The notes: generated from the letters alone by a model not told the origin. Positions 51,402 through 60,252 are shown, counted from the stretch's first letter. The stretch: 64,000 bases of DNA from Donghicola sp041224595 (GCF_041224595.1 NZ_JBGFGN010000154.1:94602-158601), one strand, 5' to 3'. Made by a program: numbers and translations.

Positions 51402-51759
51402 CGCGCACCTCCGTGGCGATCATCTCGCCCCGACCATCCAGCCGCCACTCGACCGTGATGTGCAGATGCGCCGACAGCTCGATCGGCACCATGCGGATCA
51501 CCTCGATGCGCGGCTCCCATTGGCGCAGCGCATCGATCCCCTCGCGGATCACATGAGGGATGGCCTCGCCGGTCGGCAGGTCGATGTAGCGCCAAAGATC
51601 CGATCCGAACTCGGGCCGGTGCGGCACCGAGCCCTTGGGCGTCATCAGGATCGTGCGGATGCACTGGTTGATGTCGTCTATGCCTGCGACGATCTCGCCA
51701 TGCGCGTCGAGACGTGGCTGCCAGTCTGCGGCGGTTATGTTGCGGATATCCTGAACCAT
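51388..51759 (-). CDS. Baseplate protein W (GPW/gp25 family)
   Basis: 123 aa. GPW_gp25 motif: IDDINQCIRTILMTPKGSVPHRPEFGSDLWRYID. It has lysozyme-like ancestry as in T4 gp25 and links sheath to baseplate. Upstream a 122-bp gap with a palindrome separates it from V. Confidence 0.92.
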   Translation of the reverse strand: MVQDIRNITAADWQPRLDAHGEIVAGIDDINQCIRTILMTPKGSVPHRPEFGSDLWRYIDLPTGEAIPHVIREGIDALRQWEPRIEVIRMVPIELSAHLHITVEWRLDGRGEMIATEVRDVAA

Positions 51760-51793
51760 GGCCGGACCATGGCCCGCGCCCGCGCGAGGTCAT

Positions 51794-51813
51794 ACCCGGA
51801 CACCTGTCCGGGT
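51794..51813. other. Perfect palindrome between gpV and gpW genes
   Basis: ACCCGGACA-CC-TGTCCGGGT, 20 bp, in the only sizeable gap of the baseplate operon. It may be an operator or an RNA hairpin; no T-run follows. Confidence 0.45.
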
Positions 51814-51881
51814 CACGTCTTGCAATGTCGGGGATGGCTAACCGTAACCGTCTTTTGCGCTCACGCCAAGCACCCAAAGGC

Positions 51882-52346
51882 TCACTGGGGCGGGCCGGTC
51901 AGAACCCCGATGCTTTCCGGGTGAATGTGGGTGTCGCCCACATTGGTGCCGTTGTGGGTCAGGCTGGAGCTGGTGATTGCCACACCGGCGGGCGATATCT
52001 CGACCGTGGTGCCGCCGACCGACAGGGTGAAGGTCTGCCCGCCCTTGTCGTAGGTCAGCGATGCCCCGTCGCCATAGACGATGGTATGAACATTCGGATC
52101 GGACGAGGGTGGCGCGTCGGCCGCCGAGTAGATCGCCCCCGCGATGACCCCGGCCTCTTCGCCCTGGTCCATGATCACGACGACATGCTCGCCCACGGTG
52201 GGCATCCAGTAGGTCCGATCGGTTCGGGTGCGGCCCTGCAGCACCTGCAGCCAGTAGGATTGCACATTGTCGTGGTCGGGGAACTGGACCCGGCCCTTGG
52301 CGGTCGCCGGGTCGATCTCTGTCACGATGCCAATTCTAAGCGACAC
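51882..52346 (-). CDS. Baseplate spike protein V (P2 gpV-like)
   Basis: 154 aa. The N-terminal OB-fold is VSLRIGIVTEIDPATAKGRVQF ... YWMPTVGEHVVVIMD, followed by a beta-helix and the tip segment GDTHIHPES, whose HxH pair binds the metal at the needle point in P2 gpV. It punctures the outer membrane. The GTG start at 52346 overlaps the end of the D gene; earlier ATGs add an unrelated basic stretch. Confidence 0.9.
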   Translation of the reverse strand: MSLRIGIVTEIDPATAKGRVQFPDHDNVQSYWLQVLQGRTRTDRTYWMPTVGEHVVVIMDQGEEAGVIAGAIYSAADAPPSSDPNVHTIVYGDGASLTYDKGGQTFTLSVGGTTVEISPAGVAITSSSLTHNGTNVGDTHIHPESIGVLTGPPQ

Positions 52347-53316
52347 GGCGCACCTCGATCTCGGTTGTGTAGCCCGCGCCGCGCTCAATGCGGTGGCGGG
52401 AGGTTTCGACATAGTAGCGCCCCGACAGCTTGCCCATCAGCGCGACCTCGATCACGTTGCCCGCGATCATGCGGTGATCGCCCACGATCTCGATCCGGCC
52501 GCGCAGGCGCTTGGCGTTGGCGCGCTTCAGCTCGGCCTCGGCGCGGGTGCGGGCCTGTGCTTCACTCTCGACCCGCGCCCGGACCTTCAGCGTGTCGCCG
52601 GTGGTGATATCCTCGGCCTCGACCGTGACCGAGATCAGCTGCGCGGTCTCGGGGTCGTGGTAGGACAGGGTGCATTCCTTGTAGACCTCGTGGGTCTTGT
52701 CCGTGAAGGCGAAGCGCTTCATCTCGGTGCGCGGGATCAGCGCCACCGGGTCTTGCGCCTCAAGGCTGGCGATGGTCGAGAAGAACAGGACCGTGTCGCG
52801 CACTGCGAAGACATGGGCGTATTCCTCGGCCACGCGGCGCAGGAACTCAAGGTCGCGCTCGTCGTTCTGGGTCACCCGCTTGATGGTGATGTCCTCGATC
52901 TCGCCCTCGACCGTCAGCCCATGCTCGCCCGCGATCTGCTCGGCAATCTGGCGCAGGGTCTTGTTCTCGAAGGCGCGAGTCTTGGTGGTGCGCAGGCTCG
53001 CGGTCACAGGGGCCGCCAGGCCGCGCACCGTGACCGTGTCGGGCGGCCCGTCGAAGCTGATCTCATCCACCTCGAACTTGCCGCAAGGCAGCAAGCCCCG
53101 GCCGATCCAGCCGATCATGAGGTCCATCACGTCTCCCTTCTCGGGGTACCAGCTGCCCTTCCAGCGGTGCATACGGTCCTCAAGCCGGACCTCGATCTCG
53201 TCGGACTTGCCGTGATCGGCATCGGTGTAGACGATCATCAGCGCATCGCCCGCGATGTCGCCGGTGATGTCCGCCCCCGAATAGGTCAGGACCCATTTTG
53301 CCTCGGGGACGATCAT
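52336..53316 (-). CDS. Late control D family tail protein (P2 gpD-like)
   Basis: 326 aa. Phage_GPD family: LRQIAEQIAGEHGLTVEGEI, KRVTQNDERDLEFLRRVAEEY, GRIEIVGDHRMIAGNVIEV. It forms the baseplate hub under the spike, equivalent to T4 gp27. It overlaps X by 4 bp and V by 11 bp. Confidence 0.92.
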   Translation of the reverse strand: MIVPEAKWVLTYSGADITGDIAGDALMIVYTDADHGKSDEIEVRLEDRMHRWKGSWYPEKGDVMDLMIGWIGRGLLPCGKFEVDEISFDGPPDTVTVRGLAAPVTASLRTTKTRAFENKTLRQIAEQIAGEHGLTVEGEIEDITIKRVTQNDERDLEFLRRVAEEYAHVFAVRDTVLFFSTIASLEAQDPVALIPRTEMKRFAFTDKTHEVYKECTLSYHDPETAQLISVTVEAEDITTGDTLKVRARVESEAQARTRAEAELKRANAKRLRGRIEIVGDHRMIAGNVIEVALMGKLSGRYYVETSRHRIERGAGYTTEIEVRRVA

Positions 53317-53537
53317 GCCTGGCGGCCCCGCTTCCAGGGCGGAAGATCGCGATCGAGCACCACCTCATCCGCGATCACCGGGATCCGCAGGCGCAGCCCG
53401 GCCGCGATGAAGGGCCGGATCGGCACGGTCGGGTTGGCCAGGATGATCGGCTCATAAAGGTGCGGGTCGCCATAGTAGGTCCAGGCCAGCAGGTCCCAGC
53501 GATCGTTGTCCGAGGTCAGATGCTCGACATAGTCCAT
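53313..53537 (-). CDS. Tail protein X (P2 gpX-like)
   Basis: 74 aa. LysM-like fold with DRWDLLAWTYYGDPHLYEPIILANP and GLRLRIPVI. A small baseplate hub-associated protein. It lies one base after gpU and overlaps D. Confidence 0.92.
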   Translation of the reverse strand: MDYVEHLTSDNDRWDLLAWTYYGDPHLYEPIILANPTVPIRPFIAAGLRLRIPVIADEVVLDRDLPPWKRGRQA

Positions 53538-53538
53538 C

Positions 53539-54060
53539 TCAGGACCTCACGATGCTGGACGGCGGCACCGAAGATGGCGAGCCGGAGGGCGGCGCGGCAG
53601 CCGGTGAGGTCTGGACATTCGACCCGGCCCCCGAGGCGCGGGCGGCATTGTTGACCACGCTGATGATCGCGCCCAGCAGGCCGCCCAAGCCCCCATGCTC
53701 CATCAAGGTGACCTTGGCCACCACTGCCACCAACCCGCCGCGCCGGTCGGTCTGGCGCGTGGTCGACTGGATCTGCTTGATGACGAACATGCCGACATAC
53801 TGGCCCGAGCCGTAGATGAAGGGCAGCGCGGTGCGCATGGTGCCCGCGATGCGCAGCTTGGCGAGCTCGGCCTCGGGGTTGCAGTAGCTGACGTGGAACA
53901 CGAGGTCGATCGTGACCTCCTCCAGCGCCTCGCCCATGTATTGCAGGCGCGGCTTGCCTTCGATCACGTCATGCTTGGCGTAATCCCAGGAGCGCTTGTT
54001 GGTGACCCCCTCGAAATAGGTGATGAGGCGGAAGCTGATCGGGCCGAGCATTGCGAACAT
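53539..54060 (-). CDS. Tail protein U (P2 gpU-like)
   Basis: 173 aa. Phage_P2_GpU family: MFAMLGPISFRLITYFEGVTN, PRLQYMGEALEEVTIDLVFH, FIYGSGQYVGMFVIKQI. The last 30 or so residues are Ser/Pro/Ala-rich and probably disordered. A tail terminator or completion protein. Confidence 0.88.
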   Translation of the reverse strand: MFAMLGPISFRLITYFEGVTNKRSWDYAKHDVIEGKPRLQYMGEALEEVTIDLVFHVSYCNPEAELAKLRIAGTMRTALPFIYGSGQYVGMFVIKQIQSTTRQTDRRGGLVAVVAKVTLMEHGGLGGLLGAIISVVNNAARASGAGSNVQTSPAAAPPSGSPSSVPPSSIVRS

Positions 54061-54071
54061 GGGGTCTCTCC

Positions 54072-57000
54072 TCAGTAATCGCGGCGGGACTGGCGGGCCA
54101 GCTCGTCCTGGACCAGCTGCACGAGCTCATGGCCCATCGACCGCAAGAGCTCCTGCATCTGCTCGCGCGACTGGAAGCCGTCGCCGCCGCCCGCGCCGCC
54201 CTGCATGGTGATATTGGGGTTGAAGTTGATCTCGACCCGCGTCCCGGCATCGCCCCCGGCCACGCCGTTGGCGGCCATGGCGGGCGCGCTGCCCGGCTCG
54301 CCGGTCAGGCCCACCTGCGGCATGGCGCTCGCGGCTTGCAGCACGGGCAGGTTGGTCCGGCCGATCTCGGGCACCTGGGCTGCCATGGCGGGCAGGCTCA
54401 TGGTGGCCCCGGCCAGTGCGGCCGCCATGCCCGCAGTCAGGCGATGGACAGCCGCCACGGCAGGCGCGGGGCGCACCGCCCCCGCCACCGTCTCGGAGAA
54501 CCGCACACGATCAAGGTCCGACAGCGGGCCGATCTTGGCGGGCGAATGGGGCAGGTGGTCGCGCATGGCCTGGACGGTCTCGCGCGTGGCCTCGATCGCC
54601 TGCGCCGCCCCGGCGCGGATGCCTTCGGCCAGGGTGCGCATGAAGGCGATGCCGTGCGAGCGAAGCGAAACCCCGGCCAACACAGATGTCACTGATTGGA
54701 CTGCGGACGAGACGGCGGATTGCACTGCGGTCAACTCGGCACCGACAGCCGCCCGCGTCTGCGCCGCCGCCGCGTCGATCCGCGGCAGCATTTCAGCCAG
54801 CCGCGAGGCGGCAGCCTCGGCCTCGGCCAGCGTCTGGGGATCCACGATCTGGGCGCGCGGGGTCTGCCCCGTCATCGCCTGGAACTCGGCCGAGGCTTCG
54901 ATGATGTCCTGAAGCCTTTGCGCGATGGACCCGGTCGAGGTCCAGGTGCCCGCCTCGCCGCTGACCCGCTCGTGCAGCTCCTCCAGCCCGATCAGCCCCT
55001 GGCGATACTGATTGACAAGCTCGACGCCCTCCGACCAGCCGTAGAAGAAGCCATCGCCCGCCCGCACAAAGGACAGCTGATCGAGCAGCGGCGCGTCAGC
55101 ACCGGGGCCAAGGATGGCGTCGAGCGCTGGCCGAAGATCGGGGATGATGTCTCCCCAATCGAACTCCGGCAGCATGGAGGACCATTCGATGCCGCCGAGG
55201 AAGTCGCGCACGGCCTGCCAGGAGGCGCGCAGTCGCTCGACACCGATCAGCAAGCCCCAGCCGATCGCGCTGAGAACCTCTGACCAACTGAAGGCGGGGA
55301 TGTAGCTGGACCAGTCGAGCGATGTGACCCAGTCGCCCCAGGCCAGCGCGCTGCCGATCACCCCGGCCCAGCTGAAGCCGGGGATGAAGTCGAGCCAGCG
55401 GATCGGCAGGATCCACGAGGCCCAGTCGAGCGCGGTCAGAGCGCCCGACCAGGTAAAGGCGGGCATGTAGCTGGACCAGTCGAGCGATGTGACCCAGTCG
55501 CCCCAGGCAAGGGCGCTGCCGATCACCTCGGACCAGCTGAAGCCGGGGATGAAGTCCAGCCAGCGCAAGGGCGAGACCCACGAGACCCAGTCGAGCACCT
55601 GAAGCGCGTTGTCCCAGGTGAAGAGTGCCACAAACTCCGACCAGGACAGGCTGGAGATCCAGTCCGCCCAGTCAAGCACCGCACCGATCACGGCCGACCA
55701 GCTGAAGCCGGGGATGAAATCCAGCCAGCGCAGCGGGATCAGCCAGCTCAGCCAGTTGAGCACGGTCAGGAAGTTCTCCCAGGTCAGCAGCCCCACGAAA
55801 TCCGCCCAGGACAGGCTGGGGATCATGCGCGCCCAGTCCAGCCCCTGCGCCAGCCAGCCGGTGACCCGCGACCACCAGCTTGAAACCCAGCTTGAGAACC
55901 CTTCAAAGGCCGTTTGAACGTCCGCCCAGAGATCGACGAAGAACTCCGAGATCGGCTCCCAGTAATACCAGACCAACAGCGCCCCGGCCGCGATCGCCGC
56001 CACCGCCAGCCCGATCGGGTTGGCCATCAGCGCCAGCCCGAAGGCCCGCGCCGCCACCGCCGCCGCGCGCAACCCCGCCACCACCCGGCCCGCCGCCGCT
56101 GCCCCCATCGCCATCAGGCCCGAGATGAAGGACGGAATGGCTGCCGCAGCGACGGTCACAAGCCGCGCGCCAAACATGAAGATGCCGCCCGTGGCTGCCC
56201 AAATCTTCGGCAGCAGCCAGACGAAGGCTATCCCGATCCGCGAGAGCACCTGCAGCCCGACCCCGGCCATCATGGCAAAGCCGCCGACCACCGACAGGAT
56301 CGGCGCGACCACGGCCAGCACCCCGGCCCCCAGCAGCGCGGCGCGCAGCGCGATCCCTGCGATGGTCGGGTTGGCCTCGGCCCAGCCCATGATCGACTGC
56401 ACCACGCCGGTGGCCGCCCGCGCCACATCGGTCAGCACCGGCAACAGCATCGTGCCCAGCGTGATGTTGAGCCCCTCCATGGCCGAGGCGAACTCGGTCT
56501 GCGCGCCTCGGAAGTTGTCGCCCATCTCGGCCGCAACCTGCGCGGCCCGACCCTGGCTGGCCATCAGCTGGTCGACGTAATCCCCGATCGACTGACCCTG
56601 CGCCAGCAGCTCGGCCGCGCCCGCCGCCGCCTCGACCCCGAAGATCGTGCCGATGATATCGAGCTGCTGCTGGGTGCCCAGATCCCCGATCGCATCGCCC
56701 ACCTCGCCCAGGATCGTGACCATCGAGCGCATGTTGCCCTGCTCGTCGGCCACCGACACACCCATGGCGTCAAGCGCCGCCGCCGCCTCGCGCGAGGGCG
56801 CGGCCAGCCGCTGCAGCATGGCGCGCAGCGTGGTGCCCGCCTGGCTCGACTGGATACCGGCATTGCCCAGAAGGCCCGCCATGGCGGCGGCCTCTTCCAG
56901 GCTCATGCCAGCAGCGCGCGCGACCGGCGCGATGTAGCGCATCGTGTCGCCCAGCATCGGGATATCGGTATTGGCGGTGGTGAAGGTCGCCACCATCACA

Positions 57001-57530
57001 TCCGCGACCCGCGTCATCTCGGCCGCGTCGAGCCCGAAGCCAGACAGGATGTTCGAGGCGATATCGGCGGTGGTGCCCAGATCGACCGCACCCGCGCGGG
57101 CCAGCGCCAGCATCGACGGCATCGCCGCCATCTGCTCTTGCGCATCGAAGCCTGCCCGCGCCAGGAACCCCATGCCCTCGGCCGCCTGGCTCGCCGAGAA
57201 GGCGGTGGTGGCCCCCAGCTCGCGCGCCTGGGCGCTGAGCGCCTCGAACTCGTCGCCGGTGATGTTGGTGGTGACGGCGCGGACCAGCGCCATGGATTGC
57301 TCGAACTGGGCGGCGGCCTCGATCGGACCGTTGATCGCCGCCATCATCTGGTTGGCGGCCCCTTGCGTCATCGCCCCCGCGATCGACATGCGGGTGCCCC
57401 AGTCCTGCATCTCGCGGCCGCGCGCGGCCATCCGGTCGAGCCCCTCCATCGACCGCACCATCTCGCGCACCGGGCCTGTCAGGTTGTCAACGGCGGCGAT
57501 GATGACCGAAAGGTTGAAGATGCTGTCCAT
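54072..57530 (-). CDS. Phage tail tape measure protein
   Basis: 1152 aa. TP901-type core: MGFLARAGFDAQEQMAAMPSMLALARAG and NAGIQSSQAGTTLRAMLQRLA. Hydrophobic segments follow near residues 385-520 (GIALRAALLGAGVLAVVAPIL; LALMANPIGLAVAAIAAGALLVW), used for membrane passage. Residues about 570-755 are tryptophan-rich tandem 55-aa repeats (listed separately). The C-terminal part has helical segments and a glycine-rich end. It sets tail length. One small plus-strand gene separates it from the tail chaperone gene. Confidence 0.93.
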   Translation of the reverse strand: MDSIFNLSVIIAAVDNLTGPVREMVRSMEGLDRMAARGREMQDWGTRMSIAGAMTQGAANQMMAAINGPIEAAAQFEQSMALVRAVTTNITGDEFEALSAQARELGATTAFSASQAAEGMGFLARAGFDAQEQMAAMPSMLALARAGAVDLGTTADIASNILSGFGLDAAEMTRVADVMVATFTTANTDIPMLGDTMRYIAPVARAAGMSLEEAAAMAGLLGNAGIQSSQAGTTLRAMLQRLAAPSREAAAALDAMGVSVADEQGNMRSMVTILGEVGDAIGDLGTQQQLDIIGTIFGVEAAAGAAELLAQGQSIGDYVDQLMASQGRAAQVAAEMGDNFRGAQTEFASAMEGLNITLGTMLLPVLTDVARAATGVVQSIMGWAEANPTIAGIALRAALLGAGVLAVVAPILSVVGGFAMMAGVGLQVLSRIGIAFVWLLPKIWAATGGIFMFGARLVTVAAAAIPSFISGLMAMGAAAAGRVVAGLRAAAVAARAFGLALMANPIGLAVAAIAAGALLVWYYWEPISEFFVDLWADVQTAFEGFSSWVSSWWSRVTGWLAQGLDWARMIPSLSWADFVGLLTWENFLTVLNWLSWLIPLRWLDFIPGFSWSAVIGAVLDWADWISSLSWSEFVALFTWDNALQVLDWVSWVSPLRWLDFIPGFSWSEVIGSALAWGDWVTSLDWSSYMPAFTWSGALTALDWASWILPIRWLDFIPGFSWAGVIGSALAWGDWVTSLDWSSYIPAFSWSEVLSAIGWGLLIGVERLRASWQAVRDFLGGIEWSSMLPEFDWGDIIPDLRPALDAILGPGADAPLLDQLSFVRAGDGFFYGWSEGVELVNQYRQGLIGLEELHERVSGEAGTWTSTGSIAQRLQDIIEASAEFQAMTGQTPRAQIVDPQTLAEAEAAASRLAEMLPRIDAAAAQTRAAVGAELTAVQSAVSSAVQSVTSVLAGVSLRSHGIAFMRTLAEGIRAGAAQAIEATRETVQAMRDHLPHSPAKIGPLSDLDRVRFSETVAGAVRPAPAVAAVHRLTAGMAAALAGATMSLPAMAAQVPEIGRTNLPVLQAASAMPQVGLTGEPGSAPAMAANGVAGGDAGTRVEINFNPNITMQGGAGGGDGFQSREQMQELLRSMGHELVQLVQDELARQSRRDY
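55265..55820 (-). repeat. Tandem 165-bp repeats inside the tape measure gene
   Basis: About 3.3 copies. The anchor GCTGAAGCCGGGGATGAA occurs at 55371, 55536 and 55701, exactly 165 bp apart. Each encodes 55 residues of the type SLSW...TW...LDWxSW..PLRWLDFIPGFSW..VIG..L.W.DW. The last two copies are the most alike. Confidence 0.9.
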
Positions 57531-57570
57531 TTCGGGTTATTGTCCTTCGTGACAAACAAGAGGTGGCGCG

Positions 57571-57798
57571 ATGGAAATCCTGATGCTGTTCTTCGTCCTC
57601 TTCGGCGTGGGTGCCCTGCTGGGTCTGGCCTATGTCGGGCTGAAGGCGATCTTCATGACTGCGCGCGGGTCGGTGTGGGCGGGGCGCGGCTTGTTCGCCG
57701 CAGCCCGCGATGGCATCCGCAAGGGCGTCGAGCAGGGCAAGGCCGACATTGCCTCGATGGAAGCTAAGAAGGCTGCGCGGCTTCGCGAGCGTCCCTGA
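57571..57798 (+). CDS. Small membrane protein on the opposite strand
   Basis: 75 aa, not recognised. One N-terminal membrane helix (MEILMLFFVLFGVGALLGLAYVGL), then a basic, helical cytoplasmic tail (AKKAARLRERP end). AGAGGTGGCG lies just upstream of its ATG. It is the only plus-strand gene in the late operon and fills most of the gap between the tape measure start (57530) and the frameshifted chaperone end (57764), so it is probably real. Candidate roles: superinfection exclusion or other lysogenic cargo. Its promoter would lie inside the tape measure gene. Confidence 0.55.
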   Translation: MEILMLFFVLFGVGALLGLAYVGLKAIFMTARGSVWAGRGLFAAARDGIRKGVEQGKADIASMEAKKAARLRERP

Positions 57799-58197
57799 CC
57801 GCCTTGGCGTGATCGACGGCCTCTTCGATCCAGTCGTTGAGGTCGGTGATCTCTATCCCGTCCACCTCGGCCGCCGACCACTTCGTCACCGTGATCAGGG
57901 CGAAGGCATCCCTTGGGGTAGGGATTTTCCCGGCAGGCCACCCATGATCGCCGTCACGTCCTCCATGTCCATCTCGTCCAGGTCCTCGGGCAGCACCGCG
58001 TTGCCGTCGATCGTGGCCAGCGCGGCGGCCAGCGCCATCGAATAGCCGATCGGGTCCTGCGCGGGGTTCACATGCCGCGCGGCGATGCGCATGTCGCGCC
58101 CCTTGCCCTTGCGCAGCACCACCACCTTGCCCGAGGCGGGCAGCGTGATCGTGCGGGTGTCGTCGGCCTTGGCGGCGGTCTCGGTCTTGTCGCTCAT
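57764..58197 (-). CDS. Tail assembly chaperone, -1 frameshift product (gpE-E'-like)
   Basis: Frame 0 gives a 100-aa protein (58197-57895) that starts MSDKTETAAKADDTRTITLP and has PIGYSMALAAALATIDGNAVLPEDLDEM. A slippery GGGAAAA at codons 90-91 lets ribosomes shift -1 and read a further 53 residues (LITVTKWSAAEVDGIEITDLNDWIEEAV by segments), ending in TAG at 57766-57764. P2, Mu and lambda make two tail chaperones in this manner. The chaperones coat the tape measure before tube assembly. Confidence 0.75.
57895..58197 (-). CDS. Tail assembly chaperone, frame 0 product (gpE-like)
   Basis: 100 aa, ending GMPSP in frame 0. It is the short form of the chaperone pair; the residues after the slippery site (about 92-100) differ from the frameshifted form. 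It lies between the tail tube gene and the tape measure gene, the normal place. Family assignment is by position, size and the frameshift layout more than by sequence. Confidence 0.78.
   Translation of the reverse strand: MSDKTETAAKADDTRTITLPASGKVVVLRKGKGRDMRIAARHVNPAQDPIGYSMALAAALATIDGNAVLPEDLDEMDMEDVTAIMGGLPGKSLPQGMPSP
57925..57931 (-). promoter_or_regulatory. -1 ribosomal frameshift slippery heptamer
   Basis: Minus strand G GGA AAA in the X XXY YYZ register of frame 0 (codons 90 and 91 from start 58197). The -1 frame is open for 53 more codons beyond it. Confidence 0.75.
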
Positions 58198-58264
58198 GGT
58201 CTTTCCTTCGTCTCAGAGTGTCAGGGGTTCAGCCCCGGCCGGAACGCGCCCGGCCAGGTGGGGA

Positions 58265-58789
58265 TCAGCCGCCGATGTTCAGGCGGTAGGTGGCCAGCAC
58301 ATCCGCGCCCGCGACCTTGTAGATGTTCTCCAGCACGTCGAACTCGAAGATCTCCTGGCTGTCGATTTCCATCTTGGCGTAATAGACCGACAGGTTGCTG
58401 TCGGGCACCACGCGGTCATGCTGCTTGAAGGACCCCAGCGGGAAGTCCTTGTAGGCGGCAATCAGCGAGACCATCACCGGCACCTCGGCCGTGCGGCCCT
58501 GCCCGGTATAGGTCTCCAGCGAGGAGCGCGCCTGCAGCCGCACCGTCTTGAACGGGTTGGCCGCCTCGCGCAGCACCTCGGAATAGAACGAGGCCCACTT
58601 GACCTTGCATTCCATCTTCTCGACGCCCGAGAAGAACTCGGCCGTGCCCACCATGCCGAGCGCCTTGTGCTCCTGCATCTTGTGCTTGACCTGCGGCAGC
58701 TCCAGTTCCTCGGCGCGCCCCAGGAGCGACGAGCCGTTCATGTAGAGGTTGACGTTGGTCAGGTGGTTGATCGCAATCTTGTTGCTCAT
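58265..58789 (-). CDS. Major tail tube protein (P2 FII-like)
   Basis: 174 aa. Phage_tube family: NHLTNVNLYMNGSSLLGRAEE, GTAEFFSGVEKMECKVKWAS, VYYAKMEIDSQEIFEFDVL. It forms the inner tube under the contractile sheath. 14 bp after the sheath gene. Confidence 0.93.
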   Translation of the reverse strand: MSNKIAINHLTNVNLYMNGSSLLGRAEELELPQVKHKMQEHKALGMVGTAEFFSGVEKMECKVKWASFYSEVLREAANPFKTVRLQARSSLETYTGQGRTAEVPVMVSLIAAYKDFPLGSFKQHDRVVPDSNLSVYYAKMEIDSQEIFEFDVLENIYKVAGADVLATYRLNIGG

Positions 58790-58803
58790 GGGTCAGGCCC
58801 CTT

Positions 58804-60252
58804 TCACTGGCCGCCGAGCTGGTTGAGCAGCTCGATGTTGATGAAGCTCTCGAACGTGATCCGCTCGGCGGGCGTCGGCGGCATGAACTCGATGTCGAAG
58901 ACCAGGTGGCCCGCCGCGATCTGGGTGGCCTCGTTCTTCGCCGGGTCGTAGCTGCACTTGCCGTCGATCAGCGCCCCGCGCCCGATCAGGGTGCGGATGA
59001 AGCTGTTCACGCTCTCGCGGATGTCGTCGATCAGCGCCTGGTTGATCGGGCGATCGATGAACTGCAGCATCGACAGCTCGACGCTCTCATGCAGCATGTC
59101 GGCCACCCGGCGGATCGGGATGAAGTTCTTGGGGTGGGTCACCGAAGGCCAGGCGGCCGAGCGGTTGCCCCAGACCCGCAGACCCGAGCCGAACGAGTTG
59201 AAGACCGTGACGATCCCGTTCTCGTTGAGCAGGTTCACATCCGTGGTCGGGTCGTTGATCATGGCCGACAGGCGGCGCTCGACGCCCACGATCCCCTTGA
59301 TGTCGTGGTTCGACGGGCTGACCCAGTAGCCCTCGTCGTTGTCCACCGCGCAGATCACGCCCGCCAGCCGCTGGCTATAGGGCTCAAGCCGCTCGGTGTC
59401 GGTCGCCAGGTCATAGACCTTCAGGTGCGGATAGCACAGCACCATGCGCTCGCTCGACGTGTTGAAGTTGATCGAGCCATTCGGCCCGCGCCCGGCGATC
59501 GCCTCGGCCATGGTGGTGCCGATCGGCGCATCGGCCAGGGCGATGGCGCGCAGCTTGCCCGCCATCACGTCAAGCTCGGCCGTGACCGAGGTGAGCGTGC
59601 CGTAGACCGGCGCGATCAGGATCTTCGGCCAGAAGCCCATCTCGGCATAGCAGTCGAGGAACGCTTGCATGCCGGTGCGGTTGCCCGACACATCGACCGC
59701 GCCGATGATGTCCGAGGGCAGCACCTTCTCGGGATCGGCAAAGTCATAGGCGGCCTTGACCGTCTCGGCAGCCGAGATCGCGCCGCCGGTCAGGCGGGTG
59801 ACGATGCCGGTGGCCGGGTCGAGCGTGTAATCGGTACCAGCGACATAGGTGGTCGCGGCAGTGCTGTCGGTCAGCACCAGGTCGAACACGCCCTTGTGGC
59901 CAAGCTCGGCCATCTCGTCCGCGCCGAAGGTCACGTCCTTCGCCGCCTGGGCGGTGACATGGGTCTCGGGGTCGAACACGTTGACCACCACGACGATGCC
60001 GCGGCCCTGGTCGAAGATCGCGTCGAGCGCCTGGGGGATGGTGTAGCCCTCGATCTGGGTGCCGAAGTAGCGGGCGGCATCCCGGTCGGACTGGATCAGC
60101 ACCGGCTTGTTGAGGCTGGCGAGCGTCCCGTCGACCTGGAAGATCGGCGCGGTGCCCACGAGGCCGACCACGGCGGTTTTCACGCCCCGGATCGGGCGCG
60201 GCCCCTTGTCGATCTCGATGGTCTCGACGCCATGCAGGAAGTTGGCGGCCAT
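58804..60252 (-). CDS. Tail sheath protein (P2 FI/Mu L-like)
   Basis: 482 aa. Begins MAANFLHGVETIEIDKGPRPI; contains AVVGLVGTAPIF, FGTQIEGYTIPQALDAIFDQ, and the C-terminal WPSVTHPKNFIPIRRVADML ... FIDRPINQALIDDIRESVN. It forms the contractile sheath. The C-terminus is conserved and the length is normal. Confidence 0.95.
   Translation of the reverse strand: MAANFLHGVETIEIDKGPRPIRGVKTAVVGLVGTAPIFQVDGTLASLNKPVLIQSDRDAARYFGTQIEGYTIPQALDAIFDQGRGIVVVVNVFDPETHVTAQAAKDVTFGADEMAELGHKGVFDLVLTDSTAATTYVAGTDYTLDPATGIVTRLTGGAISAAETVKAAYDFADPEKVLPSDIIGAVDVSGNRTGMQAFLDCYAEMGFWPKILIAPVYGTLTSVTAELDVMAGKLRAIALADAPIGTTMAEAIAGRGPNGSINFNTSSERMVLCYPHLKVYDLATDTERLEPYSQRLAGVICAVDNDEGYWVSPSNHDIKGIVGVERRLSAMINDPTTDVNLLNENGIVTVFNSFGSGLRVWGNRSAAWPSVTHPKNFIPIRRVADMLHESVELSMLQFIDRPINQALIDDIRESVNSFIRTLIGRGALIDGKCSYDPAKNEATQIAAGHLVFDIEFMPPTPAERITFESFINIELLNQLGGQ

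Noticed and set aside
55265..55820. CRISPR array
   Set aside because: The 165-bp units are coding repeats of a tail protein without spacer structure; no cas genes exist in the window.
55914..57767. 617-aa ORF on the plus strand
   Set aside because: Antisense to the tape measure gene; composition is Arg/His-rich shadow sequence without domains.
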